Shown: positions 35,663 through 44,902, counted from the first letter of the stretch. The stretch is 64,000 nucleotides of DNA from Pseudomonas sp. efr-133-TYG-5 (GCF_030209175.1 NZ_JARVSM010000007.1:124001-188000), one strand, 5' to 3'. Notes: generated from the sequence alone by a model not told the origin. Numbers and translations: made by a program.

Positions 35663-36982
35663 GTGAAATTCAGTTTGCCCAAAATCGCCACGGCGCCGTT
35701 CTGTCCGCCGGAAGTGGCCGGCAGTGTCGCGGTCGATGCCAATGCCTCGTTCTTCAAACGCGTGCTGCGGTTCGCCGGCCCCGGTCTGCTGGTGTCCATC
35801 GGCTACATGGACCCGGGCAACTGGGCCACGGCCATCGAGGCCGGTTCGCGCTTCGGTTACAGCCTGTTGTTCGTGGTCTTGCTGGCGAGCCTGGCGGGCA
35901 TGGTCGTGCAATGCCTGTGTTCGCGTCTGGGCATCGCCACCGGGCGTGACCTGGCGCAATTGTCCCGCGAACGCTACAGCACCCCGACCGCGCGCCTGCA
36001 ATGGCTGCTGGCGGAAATCTCGATCATCGCCACCGATCTGGCCGAAGTGCTGGGCTGCGCGCTGGCGTTCCACTTGCTGCTCGGTTGCTCGCTGACCTTC
36101 GGTATCGCCCTGACCGCGTTCGACACGCTGCTGGTGCTGGCCTTGCAGAACCGTGGCTTCCGTCGGCTGGAAGCGATCATGCTGGTGCTGGTCGCGACCA
36201 TCGGTGTGTGCTTCTTCGTCGAGCTGGTGCTGATCAAACCGTACTGGCCGGATGTCGCCCAAGGCTTCAAACCGTCGCTGGCGGCCATCGGTGATGCCGC
36301 GCCGCTGTACCTGGCCATCGGCATCCTCGGGGCCACCGTGATGCCGCACAACCTCTACCTGCACACCTCGATCGTGCAGACGCGAATGGTCGGCAAGGAT
36401 CTGGCGAGCAAACGCGACGCAGTGAATCTGGCGCGCATCGATACCATCGGCTCGCTGGCGCTGGCGTTGCTGGTCAACGCGGCGATCCTGATTCTCGCGG
36501 CAGCGGCGTTTCATCAATCCGGGCACACCGACGTGGTCGACATCCAGGACGCCTACCACCTGCTTGATCCACTGGTCGGCGGCGCACTGGCCAGTGTGCT
36601 GTTCGGCGTGGCATTGCTCGCCTCGGGTCAGAGCTCGACGTTCACCGGCACCATCGCCGGGCAGGTGATCATGGAGGGCTACCTCAACCTGCGGATTCCC
36701 TGCTGGCAGCGGCGCCTGATCACCCGCGGGCTGGCGCTGATCCCGGCGTTCATCGGCGTCTGGCTGCTGGGTGACGGGGCGGTGGGCAAGTTGCTGGTGT
36801 TGAGTCAGGTGGTGCTCAGCCTGCAATTGCCCTTCGCGCTGTATCCGCTGATCCGCATGACCAACGACAAACAACTGATGGGGCCGTTCGTCAATCGGCT
36901 GCCGACGCGGCTGCTGGCGTGGGGCCTGTTTGTCGTGATCAGCGGGGCGAATGCCTGGTTGATTGTGCAATGGGCGGCGTAG
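35663..36982 (+). CDS. mntH: Nramp-family manganese/divalent metal transporter
   Basis: About 439 residues and eleven helices. Nramp metal-site motifs are clear: DPGNWATAIEAG in helix 1 (Asp and Asn ligands) and GATVMPHNLYLHTS in helix 6 (Met ligand in MPHN). It is a proton-coupled Mn(II)/Fe(II) importer in the inner membrane. The start is uncertain: GTG 35663 gives MKFSLPKIATAPF, while GTG 35657 adds two residues. The stop is three bases from that of the converging LysR gene. No clear MntR site was seen. Confidence 0.9.
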   Translation: MKFSLPKIATAPFCPPEVAGSVAVDANASFFKRVLRFAGPGLLVSIGYMDPGNWATAIEAGSRFGYSLLFVVLLASLAGMVVQCLCSRLGIATGRDLAQLSRERYSTPTARLQWLLAEISIIATDLAEVLGCALAFHLLLGCSLTFGIALTAFDTLLVLALQNRGFRRLEAIMLVLVATIGVCFFVELVLIKPYWPDVAQGFKPSLAAIGDAAPLYLAIGILGATVMPHNLYLHTSIVQTRMVGKDLASKRDAVNLARIDTIGSLALALLVNAAILILAAAAFHQSGHTDVVDIQDAYHLLDPLVGGALASVLFGVALLASGQSSTFTGTIAGQVIMEGYLNLRIPCWQRRLITRGLALIPAFIGVWLLGDGAVGKLLVLSQVVLSLQLPFALYPLIRMTNDKQLMGPFVNRLPTRLLAWGLFVVISGANAWLIVQWAA

Positions 36983-36985
36983 CCG

Positions 36986-37879
36986 TCAGGCGCTGAACGC
37001 CGCGACCACAAAGTCGATGAACACCCGGGTCTTGGCCGGCAACAGCGTCCGGCTCGGGTAGTACAGGGAAATCAGCCCGGCGTCGGCGGCCCAGTCCGGC
37101 AGCACCCGCACCAGTTCACCGCGTTGCAGATGCAATTCGACGTCCGGCGCCACCAGCAGGGTGACGCCGAGGCCGAGCAGCGCGGCTTGGCGCATGGCCA
37201 TCGGGTCGTTGAGCACGATGTCCTGGTTGAGGCTGGCGCTGGCCTGATCACCGGCGGCGTTGAGCATCTGCCACTGGCGGATGCGCCCGCTGCGCAGACC
37301 GCGCATGACAATCCCCTTGTGCGCTGCCAGTTCGCGCGGGTGCAGGGGCATGTCGCGTCCTGCCAGATAAGCGGGCGAGGCCACCGCCAACACCTGCGCC
37401 GAGGCCAGGGGGCGGGCGATCATTCCCGGCGTCAGCTCGAAACCACCGCCAATTGCTACGTCGTAGCCTTCGGCGATCAGGTCGACCTGGCGGTTTTCGA
37501 AATGCCATTCCGGGCGAATCAAGGGGTAGCGCGCGAGAAAGGCCGGCAGCAGCGGCAGCAAGTGATCGATGCCGAAGGTCGGCGGCAGGCTGACCTTGAG
37601 CACGCCGGCCGGCTCGCCACGCTCGGTGGCCACCGCGCTGATCGCCGCCTGCAGGCCCTCGAGGTTGTCCCGGATGCTGGTCAGAAAAATTTCGCCGGCC
37701 TCGGTCAGTGCCAGTTTGCGCGTCGAGCGCTGGAACAGCCGTACGCCCAGGTTGCGCTCGAGCATGGCGACATTGCGGCTGACCGCTGCCGGTGTCAGCG
37801 CCAGCAGGCGCGCGGCGCCCGAGAAGCTGCCGGTCTCGGCGCTGCGGACGAAGGATTCAAGGTTGGCGAGGGTTTCCAT
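36986..37879 (-). CDS. LysR-family transcriptional regulator
   Basis: 297 residues. The N-terminal wHTH reads LANLESFVRSAETGSFSGAARLLALTPAAVSRNVAMLERNLGVRLF; the substrate-binding domain begins GVLKVSLPPTFGIDHLLPLLPAFLARYP. It belongs to the CrgA/DmlR-like group. ATG 37879 is preferred over a 14-codon longer frame. It is divergent from the NAD(P)-binding oxidoreductase gene 114 bases away, its likely target. Confidence 0.88.
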   Translation of the reverse strand: METLANLESFVRSAETGSFSGAARLLALTPAAVSRNVAMLERNLGVRLFQRSTRKLALTEAGEIFLTSIRDNLEGLQAAISAVATERGEPAGVLKVSLPPTFGIDHLLPLLPAFLARYPLIRPEWHFENRQVDLIAEGYDVAIGGGFELTPGMIARPLASAQVLAVASPAYLAGRDMPLHPRELAAHKGIVMRGLRSGRIRQWQMLNAAGDQASASLNQDIVLNDPMAMRQAALLGLGVTLLVAPDVELHLQRGELVRVLPDWAADAGLISLYYPSRTLLPAKTRVFIDFVVAAFSA

Positions 37880-37908
37880 GCGCAGTACCTGATAGCAATG
37901 CTTGAAAA

Positions 37909-37934
37909 TGATTAAAGGCATTACCGGCTAATCA
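37909..37934. promoter_or_regulatory. Candidate LysR-type operator in the divergent promoter
   Basis: TGATTA (37909-37914) and TAATCA (37929-37934) form an inverted repeat with 14 bases between, 30-55 bases from the LysR start. The length and AT-rich arms suit LysR-type activation sites. Inferred from symmetry and position alone. Confidence 0.35.
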
Positions 37935-37993
37935 AGTGGCAATGGCAAGCGCAAGATTCGCAGCGAGTCTTACCCCATTGTCAGGAGAACAGC

Positions 37994-38596
37994 ATGAGCA
38001 CTATCGGAATCATCGGCGCCGGCAACATCGGCGCCGCCTTTGCCAGAGCCTTGTCGCGCCAGGGCATCGCGCTGGTCATCGCCAACAGCCGTGGCCCGCA
38101 CAGCCTCAGCGAACTGGTCGCGGAACTCGGCCCCACCGCCCGCGCCGGCAGCCGTGAAGAGGCTGCCGCACAGGACATCGTGCTGGTCGCGGTGAACTGG
38201 TCGAAACTGCCTACGGCGCTGGCCGGGTTGCCGGATTTCGCCGGGCGTATCGTCATTGACGCCAACAACTCGATTGAAGCTCCGTCGTATCAAGCGGTGG
38301 ACCTGCAAGGCCGGCCGTCCAGCGAAGTGTTCGCCGAGTGGGTGCCGGGGGCACGCCTGGTCAAGGCCTTCAACCACTTGCCGGCGCGGCTGCTGGAGAG
38401 TGATCCGGCAGCGGAAGGCGGGCGTCGCGTGCTGTTTCTGGCGGGCGATGATGCGGCGGCGAAAACCGAGGTCGCGGCGCTGATCGACCAGCTCGGCTTC
38501 TTCCCCGTCGATCTTGGCGAGCTAAGCGTGGGCGCACGGCTGACGCAGTTTCCGGGCGGGCCGTTGCCGGTGCTCAACCTGGTCAAGTTCGCCTGA
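37994..38596 (+). CDS. NADPH-dependent F420 reductase-like (Rossmann) oxidoreductase
   Basis: 200 residues. The N-terminal dinucleotide site is IGIIGAGNIGAAFARALSRQG, followed by VIANSRGP, which fits NADP. The IVIDANNSIE and GARLVKAFNHLPARLL blocks match the NADPH-dependent F420 reductase/MetI-like family (pfam F420_oxidored). Pseudomonads do not use F420 widely, so another carbonyl or flavin-like substrate is probable. AGGAG precedes the ATG. It is divergent from the LysR gene. Confidence 0.8.
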   Translation: MSTIGIIGAGNIGAAFARALSRQGIALVIANSRGPHSLSELVAELGPTARAGSREEAAAQDIVLVAVNWSKLPTALAGLPDFAGRIVIDANNSIEAPSYQAVDLQGRPSSEVFAEWVPGARLVKAFNHLPARLLESDPAAEGGRRVLFLAGDDAAAKTEVAALIDQLGFFPVDLGELSVGARLTQFPGGPLPVLNLVKFA

Positions 38597-38605
38597 GGTG
38601 CAGGC

Positions 38606-38642
38606 AAAAAAATACCCGGTGCAACGTCAGTTGCACCGGGTA
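38606..38642 (-). terminator. Rho-independent terminator of the ato operon
   Basis: TACCCGGTGCAA (38613-38624) pairs with TTGCACCGGGTA (38631-38642). Read leftward, the stem is followed by seven T residues (A7 on the + strand at 38606-38612). It ends the leftward atoDAB transcript. Confidence 0.88.
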
Positions 38643-38699
38643 GGTTGCCAGTGAGCAGCGGATGTCGTGGATCCGCCGCCCGCTGTGCGAACGTCTGGC

Positions 38700-39881
38700 T
38701 TACGCGCGTTCCAGCGCCAGGGCGACACCCTGGCCGCCGCCGATGCACAGGGTCGCCAGACCCTTCTTGGCGTCGCGCTTGAGCATTTCATGCAGCAGGG
38801 TGACCAGCACGCGGCAGCCCGAGGCACCGATCGGGTGGCCGAGGGCGATGGCGCCGCCGTTGACGTTGACCTTGTCCAGATCCCATTGCAGATCCTTGGC
38901 CACCGCCAGCGATTGCGCGGCAAAGGCTTCGTTGGCTTCGATCAGGTCGAGTTGCTCGAGGCGCCAGCCGGCCTTGTCCAGGCAGCGGCGGGTGGCCGAT
39001 ACCGGGCCGATGCCCATGATCGCCGGGTCGACCCCGGCGTTGGCGTAGGCGGCGATTCTGGCCAGCACCGGCAGGCCCAGGGCCTGGGCTTTCTCGGCGC
39101 TCATCAGGATCACGGCGGCGGCGCCATCGTTCAGCGAAGAGGCGTTGCCGGCGGTGACGCTGCCGTCCTTCTTGAAGGCCGGACGCAGTTTGGCCAGCGA
39201 TTCGGCCGTGGTGTCGCCACGCGGCTGCTCGTCGACCTTGAAGGCAACCGGGTCGCCCTTGCGCTGCGGAATCAGGATCGGGGTGATTTCATCGACGAAA
39301 CGCCCGGCTTCGATGGCCGCGGCGGCCTTGCGCTGCGAAGCGGCGGCGAAGGCGTCCTGCTGTTCGCGGCTGATCGCGTACTTGTCCACCAGGTTCTCGG
39401 CGGTGATGCCCATGTGGTAATCGTTGAACGCATCCCACAGGCCGTCGCTGATCATGGTGTCGACGATTTGCGCGTGGCCCATGCGCAGGCCGGTGCGTGC
39501 GCCCGGCATCACGTAGTTGGCCAGGCTCATGTTCTCCTGGCCACCGGCGATGATCACCTCGGCATCGCCGCAGCGGATCGCCTGCGCACCGAGGTGCAGG
39601 GCCTTGAGGCCGGAGCCGCAGACCTTGTTCAGGGTCATCGCCGGCACGGCGTGGGGCAGGCCGGCCTTGATCGCGGCCTGACGCGCCGGGTTCTGCCCGG
39701 CGCCGGCGGTCAGCACCTGGCCCATGATCACTTCATCGACCTGAGCGCCATCCAGACCGGTCTGTTCGAGCAGCTGGCGGATCACCGCCGCGCCCAGATC
39801 CACCGCGGACACGTTGGCCAGGGAGCCTTGAAAACTGCCGATCGCGGTGCGCGTGGCGGCAACAATTACGACGTCTTGCAT
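38700..39881 (-). CDS. atoB: Acetyl-CoA C-acetyltransferase (thiolase)
   Basis: 393 residues. Thiolase motifs: active-site Cys in LNKVCGSGLKALH, NGGAIALGHPIGASG with the catalytic His, and the C-terminal CIGGGQGVAL with the second Cys. It cleaves acetoacetyl-CoA to two acetyl-CoA (or the reverse). ATG 39881 is 11 bases behind the CoA-transferase subunit B gene, so the three genes form atoD-atoA-atoB for acetoacetate/ketone-body or short-chain fatty acid use. Confidence 0.93.
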   Translation of the reverse strand: MQDVVIVAATRTAIGSFQGSLANVSAVDLGAAVIRQLLEQTGLDGAQVDEVIMGQVLTAGAGQNPARQAAIKAGLPHAVPAMTLNKVCGSGLKALHLGAQAIRCGDAEVIIAGGQENMSLANYVMPGARTGLRMGHAQIVDTMISDGLWDAFNDYHMGITAENLVDKYAISREQQDAFAAASQRKAAAAIEAGRFVDEITPILIPQRKGDPVAFKVDEQPRGDTTAESLAKLRPAFKKDGSVTAGNASSLNDGAAAVILMSAEKAQALGLPVLARIAAYANAGVDPAIMGIGPVSATRRCLDKAGWRLEQLDLIEANEAFAAQSLAVAKDLQWDLDKVNVNGGAIALGHPIGASGCRVLVTLLHEMLKRDAKKGLATLCIGGGQGVALALERA

Positions 39882-39892
39882 TTTCGAATTCC

Positions 39893-40558
39893 TCACTCGG
39901 CTGCGAACTGCATTTCCGGCACGTGATCCGGGACGATCAGTTTACCTGCGGTTTTGCTGACGATTTCCTCGACGCTGACGCCAGGTGCGCGTTCCTTGAG
40001 GACAAAAGCGCCATTTTCGATTTCCAGGTAGGCGAGGTCGGTCAGTACACGCTTGATGCACCCGGCGCCGGTCAGCGGCAGGCTGCACTTGGACAGCAGC
40101 TTGGACTCACCGTCCTTGGACGCGTGGGTCATGATGACGATGATGTTTTCGGCGCCGGCGACCAGGTCCATCGCGCCGCCCATGCCCTTGACCAGTTTGC
40201 CGGGAATCATCCACGAGGCGATGTTGCCTTCGACGTCCACTTCGAACGCGCCGAGCACGGTCAGGTCGACATGGCCGCCGCGGATCATCGCGAAGGATTC
40301 GGCGGAGTTGAAAATCGATGCGCCGATGCGCGCGGTCACGGTCTGTTTGCCGGCGTTGATCATGTCGGCATCGATGGTGTCTTCAGTCGGAAAAGGGCCC
40401 ATGCCGAGCAGACCGTTTTCCGATTGCAGCATGACTTCCATGCCTTCGGGGATGTAGTTGGCGACCAGGGTCGGAATGCCGATGCCGAGGTTGACGTAGT
40501 AGCCGTCCTGCATTTCGCGGGCGACACGCTGGGCCATTTGTTCGCGGGAAAGTGCCAT
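39893..40558 (-). CDS. atoA: 3-oxoacid CoA-transferase subunit B
   Basis: 221 residues. The catalytic Glu lies in the family motif QSENGLLGMGPFP; GIGIPTLVANYIP and GGAMDLVAGA are also conserved. With subunit A it moves CoA from succinyl-CoA or acetyl-CoA to acetoacetate. GGAGAACAAC precedes the ATG. Located between subunit A and the thiolase. Confidence 0.93.
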   Translation of the reverse strand: MALSREQMAQRVAREMQDGYYVNLGIGIPTLVANYIPEGMEVMLQSENGLLGMGPFPTEDTIDADMINAGKQTVTARIGASIFNSAESFAMIRGGHVDLTVLGAFEVDVEGNIASWMIPGKLVKGMGGAMDLVAGAENIIVIMTHASKDGESKLLSKCSLPLTGAGCIKRVLTDLAYLEIENGAFVLKERAPGVSVEEIVSKTAGKLIVPDHVPEMQFAAE

Positions 40559-40582
40559 ATTGTTGTTCTCCGTCAGCCTGAA

Positions 40583-41281
40583 TTATTTGCGGATGGTGCG
40601 CTGTTCGATGCGCTTTTCGAACGTGCCGCAAATGACCCGGTCGACGTAGATGCCGGGGGTGTGGATCTGCGACGGATCCAGCTCGCCGGGCTCGACGATT
40701 TCCTCGACTTCGACCACGGTGATCTTGCCGGCGGTGGCGGCCAGCGGGTTGAAGTTCTGCGCGGTGTGGCGGTAGACGACGTTGCCGAAGTGGTCGGCTT
40801 TCCAGCCTTTGACGATGGCGAAGTCGCCGGTGATGGACTCTTCCATCAGGTACTTGCGCCCTTTGAATTCGCGCACTTCCTTGCCTTCGGCGACCGGAGT
40901 GCCGACGCCGGTGGCGGTGAAGAAGGCCGGGATGCCGGCACCGCCTGCGCGCATTTTTTCGGCGAGGGTGCCTTGCGGGGTCAGGATGACTTCGATGTCG
41001 CCCTTGAGCAGCTGCTCTTCGAACAGTTTGTTTTCGCCGACGTAGGAGGCGATCACTTTGCTGATCTGGCGGTCGGTCAGCAGCACGCCGAGACCGAAGC
41101 CGTCGACGCCGCAGTTGTTGGAAACGACGGTGAGGTCTCGGGTGCCCTTGCGCTTGATCTCGGCGATCAGGTTTTCCGGGATGCCGCACAGGCCGAAGCC
41201 GCCGGCGATCACGGTCATGCCGTCTTCAAGCCCGGCGAGGGCTTCCTCGTAGGAACTCACGCGCTTGTCGAAACCTGCCAT
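40583..41281 (-). CDS. atoD: 3-oxoacid CoA-transferase subunit A
   Basis: 232 residues. The glycine-rich CoA-binding stretch TVIAGGFGLCGIPENLI, SNNCGVDGFGLGVLL and GGAGIPAFFTATGVGTPVAEGK are hallmark blocks of the alpha subunit. AGAGGTG precedes ATG 41281 (an ATG two codons earlier is possible). First gene of the ato operon; a divergent LysR gene starts 263 bases away. Confidence 0.93.
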   Translation of the reverse strand: MAGFDKRVSSYEEALAGLEDGMTVIAGGFGLCGIPENLIAEIKRKGTRDLTVVSNNCGVDGFGLGVLLTDRQISKVIASYVGENKLFEEQLLKGDIEVILTPQGTLAEKMRAGGAGIPAFFTATGVGTPVAEGKEVREFKGRKYLMEESITGDFAIVKGWKADHFGNVVYRHTAQNFNPLAATAGKITVVEVEEIVEPGELDPSQIHTPGIYVDRVICGTFEKRIEQRTIRK

Positions 41282-41415
41282 ATGCACCTCTTTTATTGTT
41301 TGCCGGCGGCTGGCTAGCCGAATGACTGGAGTGTCGCGCCGCGGGATATATTTGTTAAGTTGATTTTTAAGGTCGATTGATTGATAAAGCTCATCAAATC
41401 ACTGTTCTCCGTGCT

Positions 41416-41516
41416 GATCGTTCCCACGCTCTGCGTGGGAATGCCTCTAGGGACGCTCCGCGTCCCAGTGACGCAGAGCGTCATGTCTGCGTTACGCCAA
41501 AGAGCGTGGGAACGAG
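41416..41516. repeat. Dispersed Pseudomonas repeat element with terminal inverted repeats
   Basis: A ~100-base element bounded by CGTTCCCACGCTCT (41419-41432) and its exact complement AGAGCGTGGGAACG (41501-41514). Inside are further short hairpins (CCACGCTCTGCGTGG; GGACGCTCCGCGTCC; GACGCAGAGCGTC). The outer arms share their core with the hairpin at 18697. Such elements are REP/BIME-like and move with RAYT transposases; no such gene is here. It lies in the promoter space of the LysR gene at 41545. Confidence 0.85.
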
Positions 41517-41544
41517 CAAACACCGATACGGAAGCATAGCGTCC

Positions 41545-42432
41545 ATGACCATCAAGCAGATCCGCGCTTTTCTCGCCGTGGCCCAGAGCCTCAGTTTCGC
41601 CGTGGCCTGCGAGCGCCTGCATCTGTCGCAGTCAGCCCTCAGCCTGACGATCAAGGCGCTGGAGGAGGGCCTGGGTGGGCGCCTGTTCAGCCGCAACACA
41701 CGCAACGTCGCGCTGACCGCCGAAGGCGAGTCGCTGCTGCCACTGGCGCGCCGGCTGATCGCCGACTGGGACAACGCCGAGGACGAGATGCGCCAGCGCT
41801 TCAGCCTGCAACGCGGGCGGGTGACGCTGGCGGCGATGCCGTCATTTGCCGGCAACCTGCTGCCACCGATTCTCAAGACTTTCCGCGCGCGCTATCCGAA
41901 CGTCAACGTCACGGTCAACGACGTGATCAACGAGCAGGTGCTGGAGATGGTGCGCGACCGCCAGGTAGAACTGGGCGTGGCGTTCGAGCCGATGCAGAAC
42001 ACATCGCTGTCGTTTACCGCGCTGTACATGGATCGTTTTGTCGCGGTGGTGCCGCGGGATTCGCCGCTGGCCGAGTTAGGCGAAATCGATTGGCAGACCT
42101 TGATGCAGCAACCGTTCATCACTCTGCAACGCCCGTCCACGGTGCGGGTGATGCTCGAGGAACACTTGCAGGCGCGGGGCATGAAGCTGCCGGTGGCGTT
42201 CGAGAGCCATCAACTGGCGACGGTCGGGCGGATGGTCGCCAGCGGCCTGGGCGTCAGCGCGGTGCCGGCCTTGTGCGCCACGCAGATGCAGGAACTGGGC
42301 GCGCGCTGCCTGATCCTGCAAGACTCGGTGGAACGGGCAATCGGCGTGCTGACCGAACCGGGCAATGAGCTGTCGGCGGCGGCGCAGGCGTTGTTCGATA
42401 TTCTCAAGGCCGAGGATTTTGCTCGTCTGTAA
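41545..42432 (+). CDS. LysR-family transcriptional regulator (probable ato operon regulator)
   Basis: 295 residues. N-terminal HTH: MTIKQIRAFLAVAQSLSFAVACERLHLSQSALSLTIKALEEGLGGRLF. The effector domain starts RVTLAAMPSFAGNLLPPILKTF, and LGVSAVPALCATQMQELG lies near the end. This is the CbbR/CynR-like group often found beside CoA-transferase operons. ATG 41545 lacks a strong ribosome site but the domain starts there. It is divergent from atoDAB, which it probably activates. Confidence 0.87.
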   Translation: MTIKQIRAFLAVAQSLSFAVACERLHLSQSALSLTIKALEEGLGGRLFSRNTRNVALTAEGESLLPLARRLIADWDNAEDEMRQRFSLQRGRVTLAAMPSFAGNLLPPILKTFRARYPNVNVTVNDVINEQVLEMVRDRQVELGVAFEPMQNTSLSFTALYMDRFVAVVPRDSPLAELGEIDWQTLMQQPFITLQRPSTVRVMLEEHLQARGMKLPVAFESHQLATVGRMVASGLGVSAVPALCATQMQELGARCLILQDSVERAIGVLTEPGNELSAAAQALFDILKAEDFARL

Positions 42433-42519
42433 CAACCGTTGCCCTCGGCCGAGCCTTCCCAGGGACGGCGCGAACAGACCACGCGCTCGGTGCCTTCTCC
42501 ATCGGCTGAGGGACTGGCC

Positions 42520-43362
42520 TCAGCGAGTGAGCTTCTGCGCCAGCACCGGCAACAACTGCTCGCAGGACGCCTCGATCTTCATGTCCAGCAAATCATCGGC
42601 GCGGGTCTTGCCCAGGTTGATGGCGATCAGCGGCTTGCCCCGGTCAGCGATCACCCGGCACAGGCGGAACGCCGAATAGGCCATCAGCGACGATCCGACT
42701 ACCAGCATTCCCGCCGCATTTTCCACCGCGGCCATGGCCTTGGCGGCGGTGGCCTGGGCGACGTTTTCGCCGAAGAACACCACGTCCGGTTTCAGCCGTT
42801 CGCCGCCACAATGCGGACAGTGCGGCACCTGAAACCGCGCCTCGAACGCCGGATCGAGCAGGGTGTCGCCATCCGGCGCCTGCACCGCGTCGACCCCGGC
42901 CAGATACGGATTGTGCATTTCCAGCAGGCGCTGAATCGCATCGCGCTCGCTGCGTTGACCGCAGTCCAGGCACACCACCCGGTGCAGGCTGCCGTGCAGT
43001 TCGATGACATCATGGCTGCCGGCCTGATCGTGCAGGGTGTCGACGTTCTGCGTGATCAGCGCGCTGAGCAGGCCTTGCCTCTGCAGCGTGGCCAGCGCCT
43101 GATGTGCCGCATTCGGCTGGGCCTGGCGCACCCGCGGCCAGCCGAGCATCGCCCGCGCCCAATAGCGGCGGCGCGATTGCGCGGCCGAAAGAAACTCCTG
43201 ATACATCATCGGCTGCCGGCCGCGGCGCACACCGTCGCTGTCACGGTAATCGGGAATGCCCGACGGCGTGCTGATGCCGGCGCCGGTCAGCACCACGAAG
43301 TCGCCGTCGGCCATCGCCTCGAGCAGAAAGTCGAGGTGTTCGCAAAGCGGGCTGTCGAGCAT
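42520..43362 (-). CDS. SIR2-family NAD-dependent protein deacetylase (sirtuin)
   Basis: 280 residues. All sirtuin motifs are present: NAD loop GAGISTPSGIPDYR, TQNVDTLHDQAG, catalytic His in ELHGSLHRVVC, zinc Cys pairs CLDCG and CPHCGG, and KPDVVFFGENV plus VVGSSLMAYSAFRL. It removes acyl groups from protein lysines using NAD. It differs from compact CobB by its size and long helical insert. CGGAG precedes ATG 43362; upstream in-frame codons are unlikely. Confidence 0.9.
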   Translation of the reverse strand: MLDSPLCEHLDFLLEAMADGDFVVLTGAGISTPSGIPDYRDSDGVRRGRQPMMYQEFLSAAQSRRRYWARAMLGWPRVRQAQPNAAHQALATLQRQGLLSALITQNVDTLHDQAGSHDVIELHGSLHRVVCLDCGQRSERDAIQRLLEMHNPYLAGVDAVQAPDGDTLLDPAFEARFQVPHCPHCGGERLKPDVVFFGENVAQATAAKAMAAVENAAGMLVVGSSLMAYSAFRLCRVIADRGKPLIAINLGKTRADDLLDMKIEASCEQLLPVLAQKLTR

Positions 43363-43524
43363 GGTCAGCACTCCGGGGCACATGAATGCCTTGCAGGTTA
43401 GCACTGACTTTGTGGCCAGGGTGCCTGCGCCCCCGGCATTGCCTGGCAGGCTTGTCGTTTGCCGGCGCGTTTTGCACTCGCGCGCAAGCCGACGCGGTCG
43501 CCACAGGGTGACTGATTTCTGCGC

Positions 43525-44571
43525 TTATTTGCGTGCCTCCAGAATCAGGTTGAACGGCGTCTGCGTGGCGCGGCGGAACTGCTTGAACCCGGCCTCGCTG
43601 AACACCTTGCGCAAACGCAGCTCACCGGCCTGGGCGCCGAGCCCGAGGCCGACTTCCTGGGACAGCGAATTCGGTGTGCAGATAAACGTCGAGGCCGCAT
43701 AGAACAGTCGTCCGACCGGGTTGATGTTGTCATCCAGCGCATCGTTGGCGAACGGCTCGACCAGCAGCACCGTGCCATCGTCCTTGAGCGAATCGTAGGC
43801 ATGCCGCGCGGCGCCGACCGGGTCGCCCATGTCGTGCAGGCAGTCGAAGTAACAGATCAGGTCGTAATCGTTGCCGGGAAAGCTTTTCGCGCTGCCCTGG
43901 AAGAACCGCGCACGGCTGCTGACCCCGCCTTCTTCGGCGCGTTGCGTGGCGACCGTGACCGACGGTGCGTGGTAATCGAAACCGACGAACCGCGAGTTCG
44001 GATAGGCCTGGGCCATGATCACCGTGGAGGCGCCGTGGCCGCAGCCGACGTCGGCGACTTTGGCGCCGTCCTCGAGTTTCGCCACCACGCCGTCCAGCGC
44101 CGGCAGCCATTCGGCGATCAGGTGCCCCTTGTAGCCGGGGCGGAAAAACCGTTCGGTACCGGTGAACATGCACGGGTGGTGATCGCCCCAGGGCAGGGCG
44201 CCGTTGCCGCGCATGGCTTTGACCAGTTTGTCCTTGTCATGGAAAAACGACGCCACCACGCCGAGACCGCCGGCGACATATACCGGCGAGTCCTCGACGG
44301 CCAGCGCCAGGGCCTGTTCTTCGGGCAGGCGGAATTTGCCGTCGAGGTGTTCCATGTAGCCGGAGGCGGCGTGGGCGCTGAGCCATTCGCGCACCAGGCG
44401 AGCGTTGCAGGCGGTTTTTTCGGCGAGGGATTCCGGGCTGATCGGCTGGCTGTCGGCCATGGCTCTGTACAAGCCGAGTTCTTCGCCGACGATGACATTG
44501 GCCAGCATCGCCGCGCCGCCCATGTCGTTGACCAGTTTGCCCATGAATTCGTTGAGTCGGGCCTCGTCCAT
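43525..44571 (-). CDS. SAM-dependent methyltransferase with N-terminal winged-helix region
   Basis: 348 residues from ATG 44571 (AGGAG upstream; the frame stays open to 44850 but that part is not protein-like). Residues ~1-90 form a winged-helix dimerisation-type domain (VGEELGLYRAMADSQPISPESLAEKTACNARLVREWL). The Rossmann SAM site follows: VADVGCGHGASTVIMAQAYPNSRFVGFDYH. DLICYFDCLHDMGDP and TVLLVEPFANDALDD are later strands. This layout resembles O-methyltransferases and Rv-type rRNA/small-molecule methylases. Substrate unknown. Confidence 0.82.
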   Translation of the reverse strand: MDEARLNEFMGKLVNDMGGAAMLANVIVGEELGLYRAMADSQPISPESLAEKTACNARLVREWLSAHAASGYMEHLDGKFRLPEEQALALAVEDSPVYVAGGLGVVASFFHDKDKLVKAMRGNGALPWGDHHPCMFTGTERFFRPGYKGHLIAEWLPALDGVVAKLEDGAKVADVGCGHGASTVIMAQAYPNSRFVGFDYHAPSVTVATQRAEEGGVSSRARFFQGSAKSFPGNDYDLICYFDCLHDMGDPVGAARHAYDSLKDDGTVLLVEPFANDALDDNINPVGRLFYAASTFICTPNSLSQEVGLGLGAQAGELRLRKVFSEAGFKQFRRATQTPFNLILEARK

Positions 44572-44902
44572 CTCATGTGCTCCTGTTACAGGATCACAGT
44601 CCGGCGGCATTGAGGGTCGAGGCAGTTGCCACCGGGCGGTGGTCGTGGAAACGGGCAGGGCGCCAACAGCGCCTGCGGCCCCCTCGACTGGGTAACCATT
44701 GAGTCTAGTCGGTCCACCGCACGCCGGCGCGCTCCCTGGCGAATGGGTGCGCACGCCAGGTTTGTATCGCTGTGTATCAGCGTCGGAGCCGGATACACAG
44801 TGCGGTAATTGGCGCCGTGGGCGAACACAGCGGCGATACAGCGCACGCATTAACTGGACTCCCGGTCGTCACCCCGGACGACCGCAACTTGAGGTCCTGC
44901 CC
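44572..44902. other. Promoter region of the MNIO operon
   Basis: These 331 bases precede the DUF692 gene and follow the start of the leftward methyltransferase gene. They contain the composite operator at 44761-44798 and a further pair of inverted half-sites (ACACAG at 44825, GATACA at 44835) 60-80 bases before the DUF692 ATG. I translated the region in search of a small peptide precursor and found none with a ribosome site. Confidence 0.6.
44761..44798. promoter_or_regulatory. Composite operator A (MNIO operon promoter)
   Basis: TTTGTATCGCTGTGTATC (44761-44778) contains two TGTATC half-sites 10 bases apart, typical of OmpR-family response regulators. It is followed by an inverted half-site GATACAC (44792-44798). 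The distance from the first base to GATACAC is 31 bases, as in the two copies at 48715 and 48783 in front of the two-component system and the DUF2790 operon. Confidence 0.75.

Noticed and set aside
44572..44902. Search for a short MNIO precursor directly upstream of DUF692
   Set aside because: No Cys-rich or leader-like small frame with a ribosome site is present. The frames seen are continuations of the DUF692 frame or incidental.
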